Assembly: GCA_003008705.1 (NCBI GenBank)
Contig: PDUO01000039.1
Span: forward strand, 231,976 to 295,975
Source of the DNA: Pezicula radicicola
Lineage: Eukaryota; Ascomycota; Leotiomycetes; Helotiales; Dermateaceae
Direction: 5' to 3'
DNA length: 64,000 bases
This document shows positions 34,906 through 46,920 of this stretch, one piece after another. Position 1 is the stretch's first letter. Each line of letters opens with the position of its first letter. Position numbers and translations under genes: made by a program. The notes under the pieces were generated by a model, which saw nothing but the letters and a program-made list of their open reading frames with translations, did not search any database and was not told where the DNA came from.

Positions 34906-36559
34906 ATGTTTTCAATATCACCTAACAAAAAGCAGTGTGATTCAATATGGGATAGCTTGCCTAGAGAAATCCGGCTTCTTATCTTCAAAGCCCTGATGCA
35001 AGACGGTTGCACACTGGCTCGCTTGGCCACAGTGTCTCGAGAATGGCAAACAGAACTCGAGCGATATAACTTCGCTCGAATCAAATTAACACCATCGCGC
35101 CTCGTTGATTTTAGTTCGATGATTCATCGCAATCGGGCTCTCGTTGGCTATATCTGGTTCTGTTTGGAACTTGATAACTATGATTGCACCAAGTGCGCGC
35201 CTGCCCGTGGAATGCTCACAGAGGAGGATTGGGAAGAGGCATTTTCTATCAACGATACAGACAACTGTCCTATCACCACGGCATTCCAGAATCTGTTCTC
35301 GATTCTCAGCACATGGGATCTTAACGGCGATCTGATACTTGATATTAGTATCTACTCGCCTAGTGACTCAGAACATTGGTTTAAATATCTGACCTTTATG
35401 CCCGATACCCTAGGTGGTGGTGGTATGGAGCAGACGATATTAAACAAAGCCTATAATGATCCTCAACATGGCTGGGTTGCCGGTTTTCGACACTCCGCTC
35501 CGTCCTCGACGGCTATCCGCAAAGTTTTCCATTCAGTTATGGAGGAGGGACCGTTTGATAGTGAACAGTTAGAGATCCAATGGTGGGATCAACTTCCATC
35601 GGTCCCGGCGGTAACCAGTTTACTTCTCCGGCAACAGAACCGCCGGAGATGGAAGCCAGGCTCGCTTGCACATATGTTTGCCCGTCTTCCCAGACTCCAG
35701 GAAGTCCACTACGAGCCCTGGAGGGAATGGGACTTTATACAGAGCAATACAGATAGAGGTGAGTATTGCTGTGTACCTGCCCAAGTTGTTGCTTGCTCTC
35801 ATTTGTATAGTAACCCTATTGCTAATAATCCGCATCCGTTGTCTAGATTACCAATATCTTTTCGAGTCTATCAAACGTTTCAACAACAATCTCAAGAGAC
35901 TTGTGGTCTTCGAGAACTTTAATCAACAGTACCCGACTATTATGCAGCGATTCCTGCTCGGGGTTGACTTGAGCAAATGCGACAATATTCGCAACCCAGC
36001 CCCAGCTGTTAGCCGGATGATCGCGCTCGCCAGCCTCAAGCTTGAGCATCTCGCAGCATCTTTTATCGTAGATGCTAGCTATTTCTTCGAGATCGAACCC
36101 TCTTGGGAGTGGCCAAACCTAATTTCGCTTGTGCTTACTTCAAAATTACTTACGCCCGACGAGAATTCGTTCGAGATTGGAGCTATGCTTCAGGCAGCGG
36201 CGGCAGCGGCCATAAAGATGCCACAACTAGAAACAATGGAGATTTGGAACGGACGAAAGGGGTTGGCGGCGCTCTTCAAGTATCAGGCGTTCCGCGATAT
36301 ACAGCAAGCCATAATTATTTAGAGAGGTACATGGAAATTGACCATAGAACCATCTACAATCCAGGCTTAGGAAGCCGTCGTACATCAGTATGACGGCTAG
36401 AGATTCAATTTAGTTCAGGAACGGCTAGATGAAGCTGCTATCAAGTCTCATGGTGATGCAATTCACGACCTAATGCTCTCAAGCGAGGTCATTCGACCCA
36501 TCTCGTTGCAGCAGATCTGGATAGAACAGAAAGTTCTGGAGGGCGTGGAGACCGTGTAA
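34906..36559 (+). pseudogene. F-box-type protein, premature stops in the last exon
   Basis: The N-terminus carries an F-box-like motif (IWDSLPREIRLLIFKALMQD, then LARLATVSREWQTELERYNF). Exon 1 ends at 35758. An 88-nt intron (GTGAGT donor, CTAG acceptor, 35759-35846) leads in phase 1 to DYQYLFESIKRFNNNLKRLV and KCDNIRNPAPAVSRM. The frame meets TAGs at 36320-36322, then after IEPSTIQA, and again after VVHQYDG. It resumes with RFNLVQERLDEAAIKSHGDA and ends naturally at 36559. The last two TAGs sit where Trp is expected. F-box proteins recruit substrates to SCF ubiquitin ligases. A truncated 35-kDa-class product could still be made, lacking about 80 C-terminal residues. Confidence 0.72.
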
Positions 36560-36768
36560 TACCGATTGAATTATGGAACTGCTACGGCTGGGTCTTACCA
36601 GCCAAGCTGATCTTCCCAGTGAAGCTATACTAAGATTCTTGGTATGAAGAAGCTAATCGACTTGGTATTCCAAGTAGCTGGAAGATTGGTGTAGATAAGA
36701 AGGGCTGGACTTCTGATGACTACTGTCTTAACTGGTTAAAAACGGTCCTTGATCTATATACTTACTAA
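36560..36768 (+). pseudogene. pogo-type transposase fragment
   Basis: One frame reads PIELWNCYGWVLPAKLIFPV, a stop, then DSWYEEANRLGIPSSWKIGV and DKKGWTSDDYCLNWLKTVLD. The GWTxxxxxLxWL motif is typical of the transposase core between its first and second Asp. Only this piece is present, directly after the F-box stop. Confidence 0.55.
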
Positions 36769-37674
36769 GGGACTTTTTGTGACGATTCTGACGACGTGCC
36801 AGGGAGGTCCGGCCAAATGGAAGATCGTTATTCCGAGCCGGAAGCCGCTAACAATCGTCACGTGATATCGCTTCTTGTATATAGGCAGGCTTCTCTTAAG
36901 CTCTCTTCCCTCCTTAGTCTAGAATTTTATATATTTTTCACCCCTATAACTTATGTGGCTGTAGCCCAAGTATAGGTCGTCACACTATATAAAATCTAAA
37001 GTGAGTATAAACAGCCTCTATTAAAAAGGGGCGGCGCAAGTGTCTCCACGTGCTAGCTGTTCCAATATGATTGCCTTGGTCTATACAATTTAGGAGTAAG
37101 AGCGAGAGAGAGGATGGCAAAGATTATTTCGGAAAGTTCGAAGAATGAGTTATGTACTGTAGCTGTTTCTCGCCAATCGGCTATCTCGGTACAAGCTAAA
37201 AGCCTAAATCCTATAGATGCAGGTTAAGCGACTACTATCTATCTTCAACATAAACTAATAAGAGGACGAGAAGTTATTGGATCATATCTGGACCCTATCT
37301 GGGTACCTTGAGACGTGCCGTGCCGTCTTGGCAATCGATGGCGCTAACCCCCGGAAAAACGCCCGACCCACGAAGGTGGCACCCGGGGTAAGGGTTACTG
37401 CGCAAGGGGCTGCTTGGCTAAACCGGCACATGTAAACGGTACTGAGAGATAGAAATGAAAAACTTCATATGTGTAAATTCTCTTCTTGGGAGAACGAAGC
37501 TTCCGGACGCCATACTGTACATAGTCTTCTTAAATTTCGACGAACATCCTCTACAGTCCGTCGTCGCATGCTTAACCTGAGTAACCGGCAACACGCATCT
37601 CATTCTTCTCTTCTTATCCTCTGTTCCTGTGTCGTCTCCTCAAATACTTAGTCCGCAGAAGGCCAACCACCACG
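36769..37674. other. intergenic region upstream of the FAD monooxygenase
   Basis: AT-rich DNA carries a GC-richer island near 37300-37430. It presumably includes the monooxygenase promoter. No gene is seen. Confidence 0.5.
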
Positions 37675-39450
37675 ATGAGCGCTAACAAGATGATTGACAC
37701 AAGTGGCATTCCTGTTGAGACGGTGCCGGTCCTCATCATCGGTTCGTCGATGGTTGGTATGACCCTCTCTGCGTTGTTAGCACAGCATGGCATAGCGGGC
37801 TGTGTCACGGTCGAAAAGCACTCTGGCACCGCCATCCACCCTAGAGCAGCCTTGTTTCACCCGCGCACGATGCAAGTTTATCGCGAGCTCGGCTTATTCG
37901 ATACTATGGTCGAGGAATCGGCAAAGCACTACGATCAGCACGCCGGGATCGTCGACGTTGAGTCGCTCGCTGGGAAGTTCCACCAGACATGGTTGACGAA
38001 CATGAACGACGGCATCGAGAATATCAGTCCGGTCGCGCGGATATTTCTGACCCAGCAAATGTTTGAACCATTGCTCCGGAACAGTGCAGAGGCGGGCGGG
38101 GCGGATTTGCGTTTCAGTACAGAGATGCTCTCATTCTCCGCGGATGCCGGCGGTGTTACTGCGCTTGTTCGTAACACCAACACAGGAGACAAGACGCTCA
38201 TTCGTGCCAAGTATCTGGTCGGCTGCGACGGGAGACGCTCCAGCGTTCGCGATGCGCTCGGCATCAAGATGAAGGGCCATGGTCTGTTGAGTCACAGCCT
38301 TACCATTTACTTCAACATGAACGTAGGTATATTCGTGAAGGGCAAATACAATGGTGTCATCTACATCAACAATCCCACGGTGCGTGGCTTCTTCCGGATA
38401 GACAAGGACGGTCGTGAAGGCTTCTTGGTTGTGCACACGGCTGGCGAGCAAGGCACTGAGGAGAGCCGGTATCCAGCCGATACGGTTACCGAGGAAGAAG
38501 CAGCTCGGCTCCTGCGGGCAGCTATCGGCGCCGATGTGCATTTCAAGATCACCCATATCGCAAAGTGGCAGGCTCTCTGCGACGTCGCGGAGCACTTTGT
38601 CGACCCCACAGGTCATGTCTTCCTAGCAGGCGATGCTGCTCATTTGGTGACTCCCACCGGAGGGTTTGGTGGTAACACCGGTGTTCAAGACGTGCATAAC
38701 CTTGCTTGGAAACTGGCCTTAGTTCTGAAGGGAAAAGCTGGCCCACGGCTTGTGCAGGATACGTACGAGCAGGAACGGCATCCTGTTTGTCAGAAAACCA
38801 TTAACCAAGTGTTTGCACGGTACGTTACACGAACGGCACCGGAGCTCCGAGCTGTGTGCGAGATCGAGGGCAAGCCGATTGAGGATGAAGCTAGTGACTC
38901 GTGGCTTGAGCTAGGATATCGATACCACTCGCAAGCGCTTGACACAAAGGCTTTGGGTTCAGTGATCGAGGACCCAGCAACGGCCTATGCTCTCCCTGGC
39001 AGTATTGCGCACCACGTACATATCACGGTCGAAGCAGATGGCGGTGCGGAGAAGGAGCGTCCTATTGCCGACCTACTGGGTCAAACACTTGTACTTATTC
39101 TCGCGTCCGAGGCCGATGACTGGGCACGCACAGCGGAAATCTTCCAGTCGGACAGTGCCAATCACCTGCCAGAACTCCGCATCCATCGGTTGAAGAAACA
39201 TACAGATGCGGCCTTTTGCGAAAAGTATTGCGTAACGGCGTCCGGGGCAGTTCTTATTCGACCAGACGGGTTTGTTGCATGGTCGGCTCACGAGGCCGCA
39301 GCGGTTGGACCAGGGGCCGTGGGAAATCCTGATGCGAGCAAAACCCTGATCTCTATGATCGAACGGATCCTTTGCTTCGAGCCATTGTTGTCTACTGAGG
39401 CCGCATTGCACCCCTCGACGCTGAGCTCGACACCTTTCATGCGGGAGTGA
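37675..39450 (+). CDS. FAD-dependent aromatic monooxygenase (PheA/TfdB/MhpA-like), 591 aa
   Basis: This is an intronless, undamaged frame. The N-terminal Rossmann segment is VPVLIIGSSMVGMTLSALLA, in which Ser replaces the second Gly of GxGxxG. The DG motif is YLVGCDGRRSSVRDALG near residue 180. The GD motif is FLAGDAAHLVTPTGGFGGN near residue 315, followed by TGVQDVHNLAWKLALVLKG. A thioredoxin-like C-terminal domain (LLGQTLVLILASE to VLIRPDGFVAW) fits phenol and polyketide hydroxylases. These enzymes use NAD(P)H and O2 to hydroxylate aromatic rings. Base composition is clearly GC-richer than the surrounding decayed DNA. The lone monooxygenase could be a survivor of a pathway or a degradation enzyme. 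A coiled-coil-like 46-codon frame continues in phase after its TGA. Confidence 0.9.
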   Translation: MSANKMIDTSGIPVETVPVLIIGSSMVGMTLSALLAQHGIAGCVTVEKHSGTAIHPRAALFHPRTMQVYRELGLFDTMVEESAKHYDQHAGIVDVESLAGKFHQTWLTNMNDGIENISPVARIFLTQQMFEPLLRNSAEAGGADLRFSTEMLSFSADAGGVTALVRNTNTGDKTLIRAKYLVGCDGRRSSVRDALGIKMKGHGLLSHSLTIYFNMNVGIFVKGKYNGVIYINNPTVRGFFRIDKDGREGFLVVHTAGEQGTEESRYPADTVTEEEAARLLRAAIGADVHFKITHIAKWQALCDVAEHFVDPTGHVFLAGDAAHLVTPTGGFGGNTGVQDVHNLAWKLALVLKGKAGPRLVQDTYEQERHPVCQKTINQVFARYVTRTAPELRAVCEIEGKPIEDEASDSWLELGYRYHSQALDTKALGSVIEDPATAYALPGSIAHHVHITVEADGGAEKERPIADLLGQTLVLILASEADDWARTAEIFQSDSANHLPELRIHRLKKHTDAAFCEKYCVTASGAVLIRPDGFVAWSAHEAAAVGPGAVGNPDASKTLISMIERILCFEPLLSTEAALHPSTLSSTPFMRE

Positions 39451-39591
39451 ACGCTCGAGGCCGAACGCAATCACCTGCAGAATCAAATGAATGAGATTGA
39501 TTCGCAGCTTGCGGAGGTCAGAAGCTGGCCGCTAAGACCAAGACCTCGCTCGTCGTCTGGCATAGTTGTGAGGCCTATGCACCATACTTAA
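39451..39591 (+). other. in-frame coding-like extension after the monooxygenase stop
   Basis: Directly after the TGA the same frame reads TLEAERNHLQNQMNEIDSQL, then AEVRSWPLRPRPRSS..., ending at TAA 39589-39591. The heptad-like Leu/Met/Ile spacing resembles a bZIP or other coiled coil. It could be a lost C-terminus (CGA to TGA), a fragment of another gene, or chance. Confidence 0.4.
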
Positions 39592-40775
39592 GACGAGGGT
39601 GAGCAAAGATGGGCCGAACGTATAGGTTTTTTCTATTTTTTGGCGTAGTAAGCTAGCATCATGTATGTATTTCCGAATTTCATATCACGAGCTGTTAAAC
39701 CTCGAGTGGTCCTGTCCCTTCATTATGTTAGCCAGCAACGCCTTAGTTAGAGGTAATAAACTATGAGCCGGGTTTCCCTCTCTACATCAGTGCGCTCAAC
39801 AGTGATGGTGTAATAACGAAATTAGCTAACTCATTACCAAATCTTGAAATTTTACTCTTTTTCTCGTCTCAATTACATTTCGCGGAGTTAGTGACTGCTG
39901 AATCATCATGGGCGGTGACTTTTCATTCAAAGCCAATATGAGCTATTTCATCGTGCTGCATTGTGAGGTCATGTCATCATGTGTTGGAACCGAATTGGGA
40001 CCCTCGTTCATCGCTTGTCGTCCAGCTGCTTGTCCAGATCCCCAATCTTTCAGCCGCACACCACTCGTCCAGCCGCTCCCGTCGTCCAGCCACCACTCAT
40101 ATCGTCTTCCTCATGTCCTCCCGTCGCCACACATGGCCATGCAGGCCGGAAGTCGTTGGTGAACGGGCGTATGAACGGGAGGGGGGTTTTTCAGTGGCGT
40201 GCGGAACATTCTAGAAAGATTGTTGCGGCCTGGGGAATACTTGGCAGTTCCCCGGCCTTGGAAGTTTTTACACATTCGAAGGTGCGGAAGTAATCTTACA
40301 TATTTGCATTAACATGGAGCGTACTGTGTATACTGCGGACATCCAAAGACGAAACAAGAGAAACCAAAGCACCTATATGCATAACTCAAATCCTAACCCT
40401 CGATTCTCAAAAAATACTTCGCACCTCACAGCCCTTGCAAAAAGACACAATCGTGTCCTCTACCTGAGCGGGTTGCTTTCAACCAGGTTAAAATGCGACT
40501 AAGCTCCCCGTGACGCTCTACCGGATCATGTGAGCAGATGCAGCCGTGAGGCAAGGGTTTTCTTGGCTTTTCCAGATTCTCGTTGAGTGGATCATTTCCA
40601 CACCAAGCTTACGTATTTCTTTTAGGCTGCAGTCCTTGCTTTATATACTTACATCCATCAACACTCCATTAAGCAATTTTTTTGATTCGAGATACCAAAT
40701 ATTCTAGTGACTTCTTGGACATCCTCAAACATTTTAATACGAATTACCATACATTGTGTTGATTTATCGCTCAAC
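39592..40775. other. intergenic, no gene seen
   Basis: Overlapping short frames at 39908-40293 are Pro/Ser-rich in all three phases and show no motif. The 3' part should hold the promoter of the GNAT gene. Confidence 0.5.
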
Positions 40776-41510
40776 ATGGCATTTACAATCCGAGCGGCGA
40801 GTCCGACCGACCTGCCCTCCATAGCAACTCTTGATATCGCAGCTCACCAGCCAACATCAGCCCTCCTAAACATGAACCTACTTCCACCAGACGACATACA
40901 TGCTCTGTACCTCTCCCGTTACGCGCACTTCCTGTCACAACCAGATCGTTATCGATTCCTCGTTGCCATTACATCTAAGAATGAAACCACACATGGTGGA
41001 GATATTGCAGGCTTCCTCGTAGGAGCGAGACCAAAACTAGAAAGTTTTGAAGAAGACGAATGGAACCCAGTATTCCCAGAGGATGCGCCCGTGGAGAAAC
41101 TTGCATGGTTCTCGGGGTTGATGAAGTTGATGAAGGAGGACAAGATGAAGTATTTTAAAAACGATATGTGGGGTTCGCTATCCAGTTCTCATAAAACCTT
41201 TCCGTTCCCCACCTGCATCCTCCAGAATCGTCTACAAACATTGCGCTGACGCCAAACAGAACTCGAAGCTCTCGCAACATCACCCTCTTACCAGCATCGC
41301 GGAGTCGGCTCTCTTCTTCTAACCCACTGGCTACAAGAAGTCGACATCGCTCATGGAACGCTATACGTTCGCGCCTCACGGTCTGGGCGTGGCTTGTACG
41401 AGAAATTCGGCTGCGTGAATAAGGGGGAGCACTCGGTCGACGTAAGCGATCACGGATGGACGCAGCCTATTGTCAATACCAACATGATAAGAGCAGCCAA
41501 GGGCACGTGA
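40776..41510 (+). CDS. GNAT-family N-acetyltransferase, 215 aa
   Basis: The ATG at 40776 has good context (tcaacATGg). Exon 1 (40776-41172) encodes MAFTIRAASPTDLPSIATLD and the middle of the fold. The intron 41173-41259 has a GTTCGC donor, a GCTGAC branch and a CAG acceptor. Exon 2 (41260-41510) enters in phase 1 and gives LEALATSPSYQHRGVGSLLL, the acetyl-CoA-binding motif A (QHRGVGS). YVRASRSGRGLYEKFGC follows. Substrate cannot be inferred. A related, broken copy lies downstream, so this pair arose by duplication. The weak donor is the only doubt about the model. Confidence 0.75.
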
Positions 41511-41782
41511 TGTTTTAGCACTGTTTTGGGTGTGTGTGATTTGCGATGTCTAAGCATGCGAGAGAACTATCTTCAGGGCCAATACATGGTTTTATATGAT
41601 CGTTGGTGTAAGGAAACTTAGTAGTGTTTCCAGTATTCACAGCATCGACGGCCTTTATCTAGTGAGCGAGACACGTGGCTCACCGCCACCCCCACACAAA
41701 AGCAAACACGTCCCCCATTCTCACCCTATGTTTGTTATATAACCCCAGATTCCCCGCTTCATCCTTCCTTTTATATCACCAA

Positions 41783-42550
41783 GACGTCAGCAACATCACC
41801 ATTCACCCTGCCCGCTTATCTGACTTGATCCATCTAACTCGACTCAACCTAGCAGCCAACTCCAACCATCCCCTCATAGCCCTCTCATTCCCTTATCCAT
41901 TCCTTGCTACGAAACCCTTCCTCGAACGTCTACAGTACTGCTTCGCTTGACCGGAACGGTATCACTTTCTGATTGCTACTTTGACATCTTCTACACCTTT
42001 GTTTGAATCGGACTCGGTTGTGGGTTTCGGGGCGGAAAAGGATGATTCGGGATGTAGAGAAGGGGAGGTGGTCGGATTCCTGATGTGGAATGAAGGGGAA
42101 GCTAAAGATAAAGGTTGGGATTGGGAAACGAGACTACCTAAGGGAATAGATGCCAAACTTTGGAAGCATTATACCAAAGTCATGGGCGATGATCCACTGA
42201 GGATTCCGGACAGTGTAATCAGTAGGCTCCCTGGTACCACTGAGAGAGATCGATTCGTTAATCATGGGACAGAAATGGAGTTTCTCGCAGTAGCACCCGT
42301 TTACCAACGTAGAGGCATTGGAACTCTGCTCCTACAGACTTTCATCCATGAGGTGGAAAGACTAGGCAAACGAGAGGCAATAAGTTTGCGTGAATCTAAG
42401 AATGCGAGGCCTCTGTATGAAAAGTTCGGGTGGAGAGTAGCAAATGAATATAGAATGAATCTGAGGGACTGGGGTCGACACAGTATGTATGTCGATTATG
42501 GAATGGTACGACATGGGAGCAAAAGCCTAAAAGAAGAAGCTCGACTGTGA
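41783..42550 (+). pseudogene. GNAT-family acetyltransferase, single in-frame stop
   Basis: The frame starts near VSNITIHPARLSDLIHLTRL and runs to TGA at 41948-41950 (QYCFA-stop-PERYHFLIAT). It then stays open to 42550, with EMEFLAVAPVYQRRGIGTLL (motif A, QRRGIG) and ARPLYEKFGWRVANEYRMNL. The stop fits CGA to TGA. No ATG is visible at the expected start, only a GTG farther upstream at 41675. The family layout matches the intact GNAT 270 bp upstream, but identity between them is limited. Confidence 0.65.
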
Positions 42551-42828
42551 GGTGTGCTTAAAGACAGGATTTACTTTCACAGATCTAGACCTAAATGTAA
42601 ATTCCAACCAAATTCGGTGCCGCAGCGGCTCTCGAATGATGTATTTAGTAACTAATTACTTGAGCTCAAGTTTCATGGAACCAGTAGATTGTAGAGGAAT
42701 TTATGGTGATCAGATTAAAATTTCCAAATTTCAATTGTCAAAAGGGGAACTTATAGCTAATTTAGAAGAGGAAAGAAATCTAATCTAACCGATCTTAATG
42801 CTGAGCGATGTTTTGCGATTTGAGTCAA

Positions 42829-43960
42829 TCAAGCTTTAACACTGCCGTAAGGTGTACCTGGCTGTGACAAGTCTAAAAATCCATACTTGTTTTGATCTGT
42901 TTCTTTTCTAAACGTTCCTATGAAAGCCTCGAAATCCAGAAGAAAGCCTGCATTGTTTTCAGAAATAGACTGATCAAATGGTTTCTCGTCTTTTTCTAGT
43001 TGGCGTCCCTGAGAGCCAAATGCGACTGTACTGATTCCCCAGTGCTGGTTATTCAACAACCTCTGTATAGCGCTTGTGACTTTTCCATCGAGGATGTCCT
43101 TAGGAAGCTGAGGTTCTTGGTATATACTGCCCGCATAATTCCTACACTACTAACCGACTTCAGCGCATCGATCATGCCACCGACAGTTTTGAAACCACTA
43201 GTTATATATGTCTTAGTTTGAGACAAGGGCTTCACAATCTGCTGGCAAAGTCAAGGAAGAACGACTCTTGCTTAATCGTGGAGTCTTTCTATTTCCAGCT
43301 AGTGAATGCGTCTTAAAAGTCGACCGAATTTATTTTGATGCTAATGATGAATAACAAGGAGACTCGCTTGCGGCACGCGTCTGCAATTTCAACGATTCAG
43401 GTTTTAAGTGAGAAACCGTATTTGTTAGTGCGAAGGTTGGTGGCGGAGGAAAAGAACTGTGATAGCAGAAAGCCGTAGGCACCCTGTATTTGAATCCCGT
43501 CCCATCCGGCCTTTTCAAGATACTCTGCTGTAAGAGCGAAGCCTTCGATAACCTCATCAATCTCTTCTTGTTAAGCAGCATGTGGCTTAGTGTAGGTAAA
43601 GATGGACTCAGCATTCTTAACTCGCTCGAAAATTTCTAAGTTTCCTTTGGCCGTCACATCAGATGCAGATATTGGTGCTTTTTGAGGACGGCTCCGAGCA
43701 AGCCTTCTAGGATGATTAATTTAAGCGACAATCAAGAAACCATGGGCTTTTGCTTGGGATTCCATTTCCTTGAAAGCGTCAATACATTTGGCCGCAAACC
43801 CTACCTCTCGAGGAATGATTATATTTCCTCTTTCTTCAAGCTGGTCGTATTTTATCATTATGTTGCCCGGTACAATTTAGCCAAAGCCACCTTGTCCCTA
43901 TCTCTACGCGGAATAAATCAGTTTACTGTAAACAACTAGATATCGATGACAGCACCTTAC
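42829..43960 (-). pseudogene. NADH:flavin oxidoreductase (old yellow enzyme-like), degraded
   Basis: Minus-strand frames carry EEIDEVIEGFALTAEYLEKA and GWDGIQIQGAYGFLLSQFFS, the OYE barrel signature. IIVEIAD-like and IISIKINSVDF segments follow. The 3' part reads TYITSGFKTVGGMIDALKSV and NNQHWGISTVAFGSQGRQL and stops at 42829. At least four frame changes and stops occur. OYE-like enzymes reduce activated C=C bonds and often sit in secondary-metabolite clusters. Confidence 0.65.
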
Positions 43961-44249
43961 AAAAGTTTATTAAATATCAAATTGTTGGTTGGGATACCAC
44001 AAGATTCAACATTATCGATATCCCACGAAGCAAGATGTTTTGTAGAGGCTGCCTTGCCTCACATACACACGGGCCCACAAGCCTTATAGACACAATTTTT
44101 CTCTCTCTCTCCCTACCCTATATATGGGCTCATCACTACGGCAGCTAGTTCTATTTGGCTAGTTAATCACGAAAACTAGCCTTCTAGAGCCAGAAATATA
44201 AGCTGTGCCTTTGCTATAAACTAAATAAAAATTCAAAAACCAAGAAAAA

Positions 44250-45000
44250 TCGTGTGCAAGAAAAAACGACCTCACATGTTCACTACCAAACATTATTCCG
44301 CAGCTGGTTGATGAGACAGGACTTAGTATCAAAGGACAGTTCATGGGATATAAAGACGAGGAATCACCAAACGCGAGATTGCTGGCCGTATTCAAAAATG
44401 TGGCTCAAGTGGTAGCACTAATTAGCGGACGGAAACTCGTGGGCCTACCTTTGAGTCACGACAAAGACTAGTTGCATTCTAGTATTGCTTATCCTATTTA
44501 TGACCTAGCTGTCGCGGAAAATCCTTTACTAAAGCCGTATTCAGCCTCGACTCGATATTTCATGGCGCCCTTTCTACCCTAAGTTCGGAACTTAGAACGT
44601 CATCAAACAATTGTCAAAGAGAAGATCAAACCTCTGATTGCTAAGTACCTCAAGTCGCGGCACGGAAAAAGGGAAAAATTTAGAAAGTGGGTCGTCTAGG
44701 AAATTTCTGGACTAGCTCTTAGCATGTTACAATTATTGAATAGGCGACACAAGAATAGCACGCGACTATATCCTTGCGTCTGCTGGTGCAATACCTATTG
44801 TAGCCGGACTTTTAATACATGTACTAATCGAGCTTTCATTAAAGCCTAATTGTGTCGAGGCATTACGTCACTAGTTGGAGCTTATAGTTAACAACAACGG
44901 CTTGACGTTCGTTGCGCTTGGCAATCTTGAGAACAGCGTAAGCGATTGGTTCTAGAATTTAAGGCACGAAACATTGGGCAAATATAATTTTAAATAACGT
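44250..45000 (+). pseudogene. cytochrome P450 fragment, degraded
   Basis: One frame reads LVDETGLSIKGQFMGYKD, then FKNVAQVVALISGRKLVGLP, LSHDKD-stop-LHSSIAYPIYDLA and RNLERHQTIVKEKIKPLIAK. Shifted, it continues YILASAGAIPIVAGLLIHV and LSLKPNCVEALR. This resembles the B-C to I-helix part of fungal P450 monooxygenases (ISGRVFVGLPL-type motif, then the I-helix). The heme-binding Cys region is absent or unrecognisable. Confidence 0.6.
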
Positions 45001-46920
45001 TTGCCTTGTTTATAAGGTAATCGTACTTGCATATAGGCGCTTGCTTAAGGGAGAGTAACTAGTCCTCTATATATTAGGGGCGCCCCGGTGTCTTTAAAAT
45101 ATAATAAGTTTAAGATGATATTACCGCTGTGCTAAGAATTAATTATTCTGAATTAGAAGCGCAAGCTTATGATTTGGTGAAACCTCTGATTTGACACTCC
45201 CTGTAATTCATAGCCCGCGAATCAGAGAGCTTGGCAATATTTCACATAACCTAGCTGTCGATATTTTCGCCAACGATTAGCCAATTTTTCAACAACTAGA
45301 CTTACTAGATGTTGCCAAGTCTAATTGTTAACCTCAAAATCGAACAGGGCCCATGCTTTTAGCTGTAAAATCCACCAACACCTGGCACCAGCAACAACTG
45401 GCAGCCAACTCAACATCTAAGTCCGTCTATAGTCGGCGTCTATAATAACTGCGAGGTGTTTTAATAGTTTATCACTTCAACTATTAAAGAGTCCAATCAT
45501 TAAAGTGAGCTATAACAATGATTTTATAGTAGCACTATCTTTTAGCATCTAGCGACAACTGTACATTGCTAATACTTAAGCTAGTCATCAATCATCAGTT
45601 AATGCACTTCCGGTTTTGTAAGCATTGCATTCTATTCTATAGTACCGCCTAATTCTACAAACCTGCCCTGTACTCATACTACTCCACAACTGTCCACTCG
45701 CCTATCACCCTACAAACTCAAAGTAGTATATCCTTAAAATCAATGTGCCCTTCACGTCGCTCTATATGGTTGAAAATCCGGGGTGGAGAAGTTGGGCTAA
45801 GAGGGAGTATTTAAAGCTCATATATCTATATAAGAGCACAAGAAGATTAACTTTGCAAAGTATTGTATCACCGCCGTAAATCTTTTTATATCTTCAGTCA
45901 CCACACTATCATCTACACAAGCTTGTATCTCTTTTTATCACCAATTTGTTTTTTTCAAGATATAAGAAGTCTAAAAGTGCGGTAAGTATAGTGAAATCAC
46001 CTCCTCCTTAGCGTATATATTGTATTACTCACTTTGCTCTCGTTCTATAACCCCTCTCCCTCTTCCACTCTGCCAGGAACAATTATTGATATAATTAATC
46101 AAAGCTACCTCCAAAAACATAACTGTCAACAATTTTAACGCTAACCCACTATATATACCTACTTTTCCGCCTCCGAATTGGTTTATACATCTACCTCTGC
46201 GTCAACATCCAATACCTGTACCCTAAGGAAGAGAAAAGAAAAGGCAAGGAAAGCTGTACGTCTGAATTTCTTTCCCTTATACCTTTAAAATGCAGTTTCG
46301 CTGCCGATTAGCTGAATATGCGGCAGTATATTGGCACAATAACTTTACCAAAGTTCTAGAGTTTCTAATTTCTTAATGCTAACCGTTTACTTAATAGTGT
46401 GCTCGTTGTAGAAAGAGAAGGATTAGTTGTAATTTAGGGGAGCCACCTTATAGCAGCTGTACACCATGCATAGATGCGGGTATTAAAGAATGTAGTCTTA
46501 AAGTTTGTTGATTATATCTTTCCTTTGTTCATCTAGTCTTTTTGTGTTTAGCTACCTTGCCTCGTCACCTTTTACTTTCGCATTTCCAGTTCACCTTGAG
46601 TCTTAATTCAATATAAATAGAAGAAGTGCTAATACTAGGTAGATCTCTTAGTGGTAGGATAATAATAGCATAGGATCGCTTCCATATACTCTAACACTGT
46701 CTTTATATTTCGCCGGCTCTACTTCAGATTGGGGAAGTGGTGGTTTTCAAACATTATCTGATTCTTTGGCTTTCTCCTATTTTCAAGGATCTCTTCTATT
46801 AGTCTATCCGAAAGTTGTAAGCAATCGATAATCTCAAGGGAAGTGAAAGATGAAACGAGGCTCTCTAACTCCAAGGTCCTATCATCCGTCCAGCTACCAA
46901 GTCCTTAGCCATAGGCTCCC
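45001..46920. other. AT-rich intergenic DNA
   Basis: No gene is supported. The stretch is TpA-rich with pyrimidine tracts near 45840-46110. Splice-like GTAAGT motifs occur without coding signal. Confidence 0.5.

Noticed and set aside
38131..38616. 161-codon minus-strand frame inside the FAD monooxygenase
   Set aside because: It is an antisense shadow made long by the high GC of the gene.
44159..44395. 78-codon minus-strand frame
   Set aside because: It overlaps the P450 relic, whose motifs are on the plus strand.
45840..46110. Possible leader and intron (pyrimidine tract with GTAAGTATAG)
   Set aside because: No coding frame continues on either side of the splice-like motifs.
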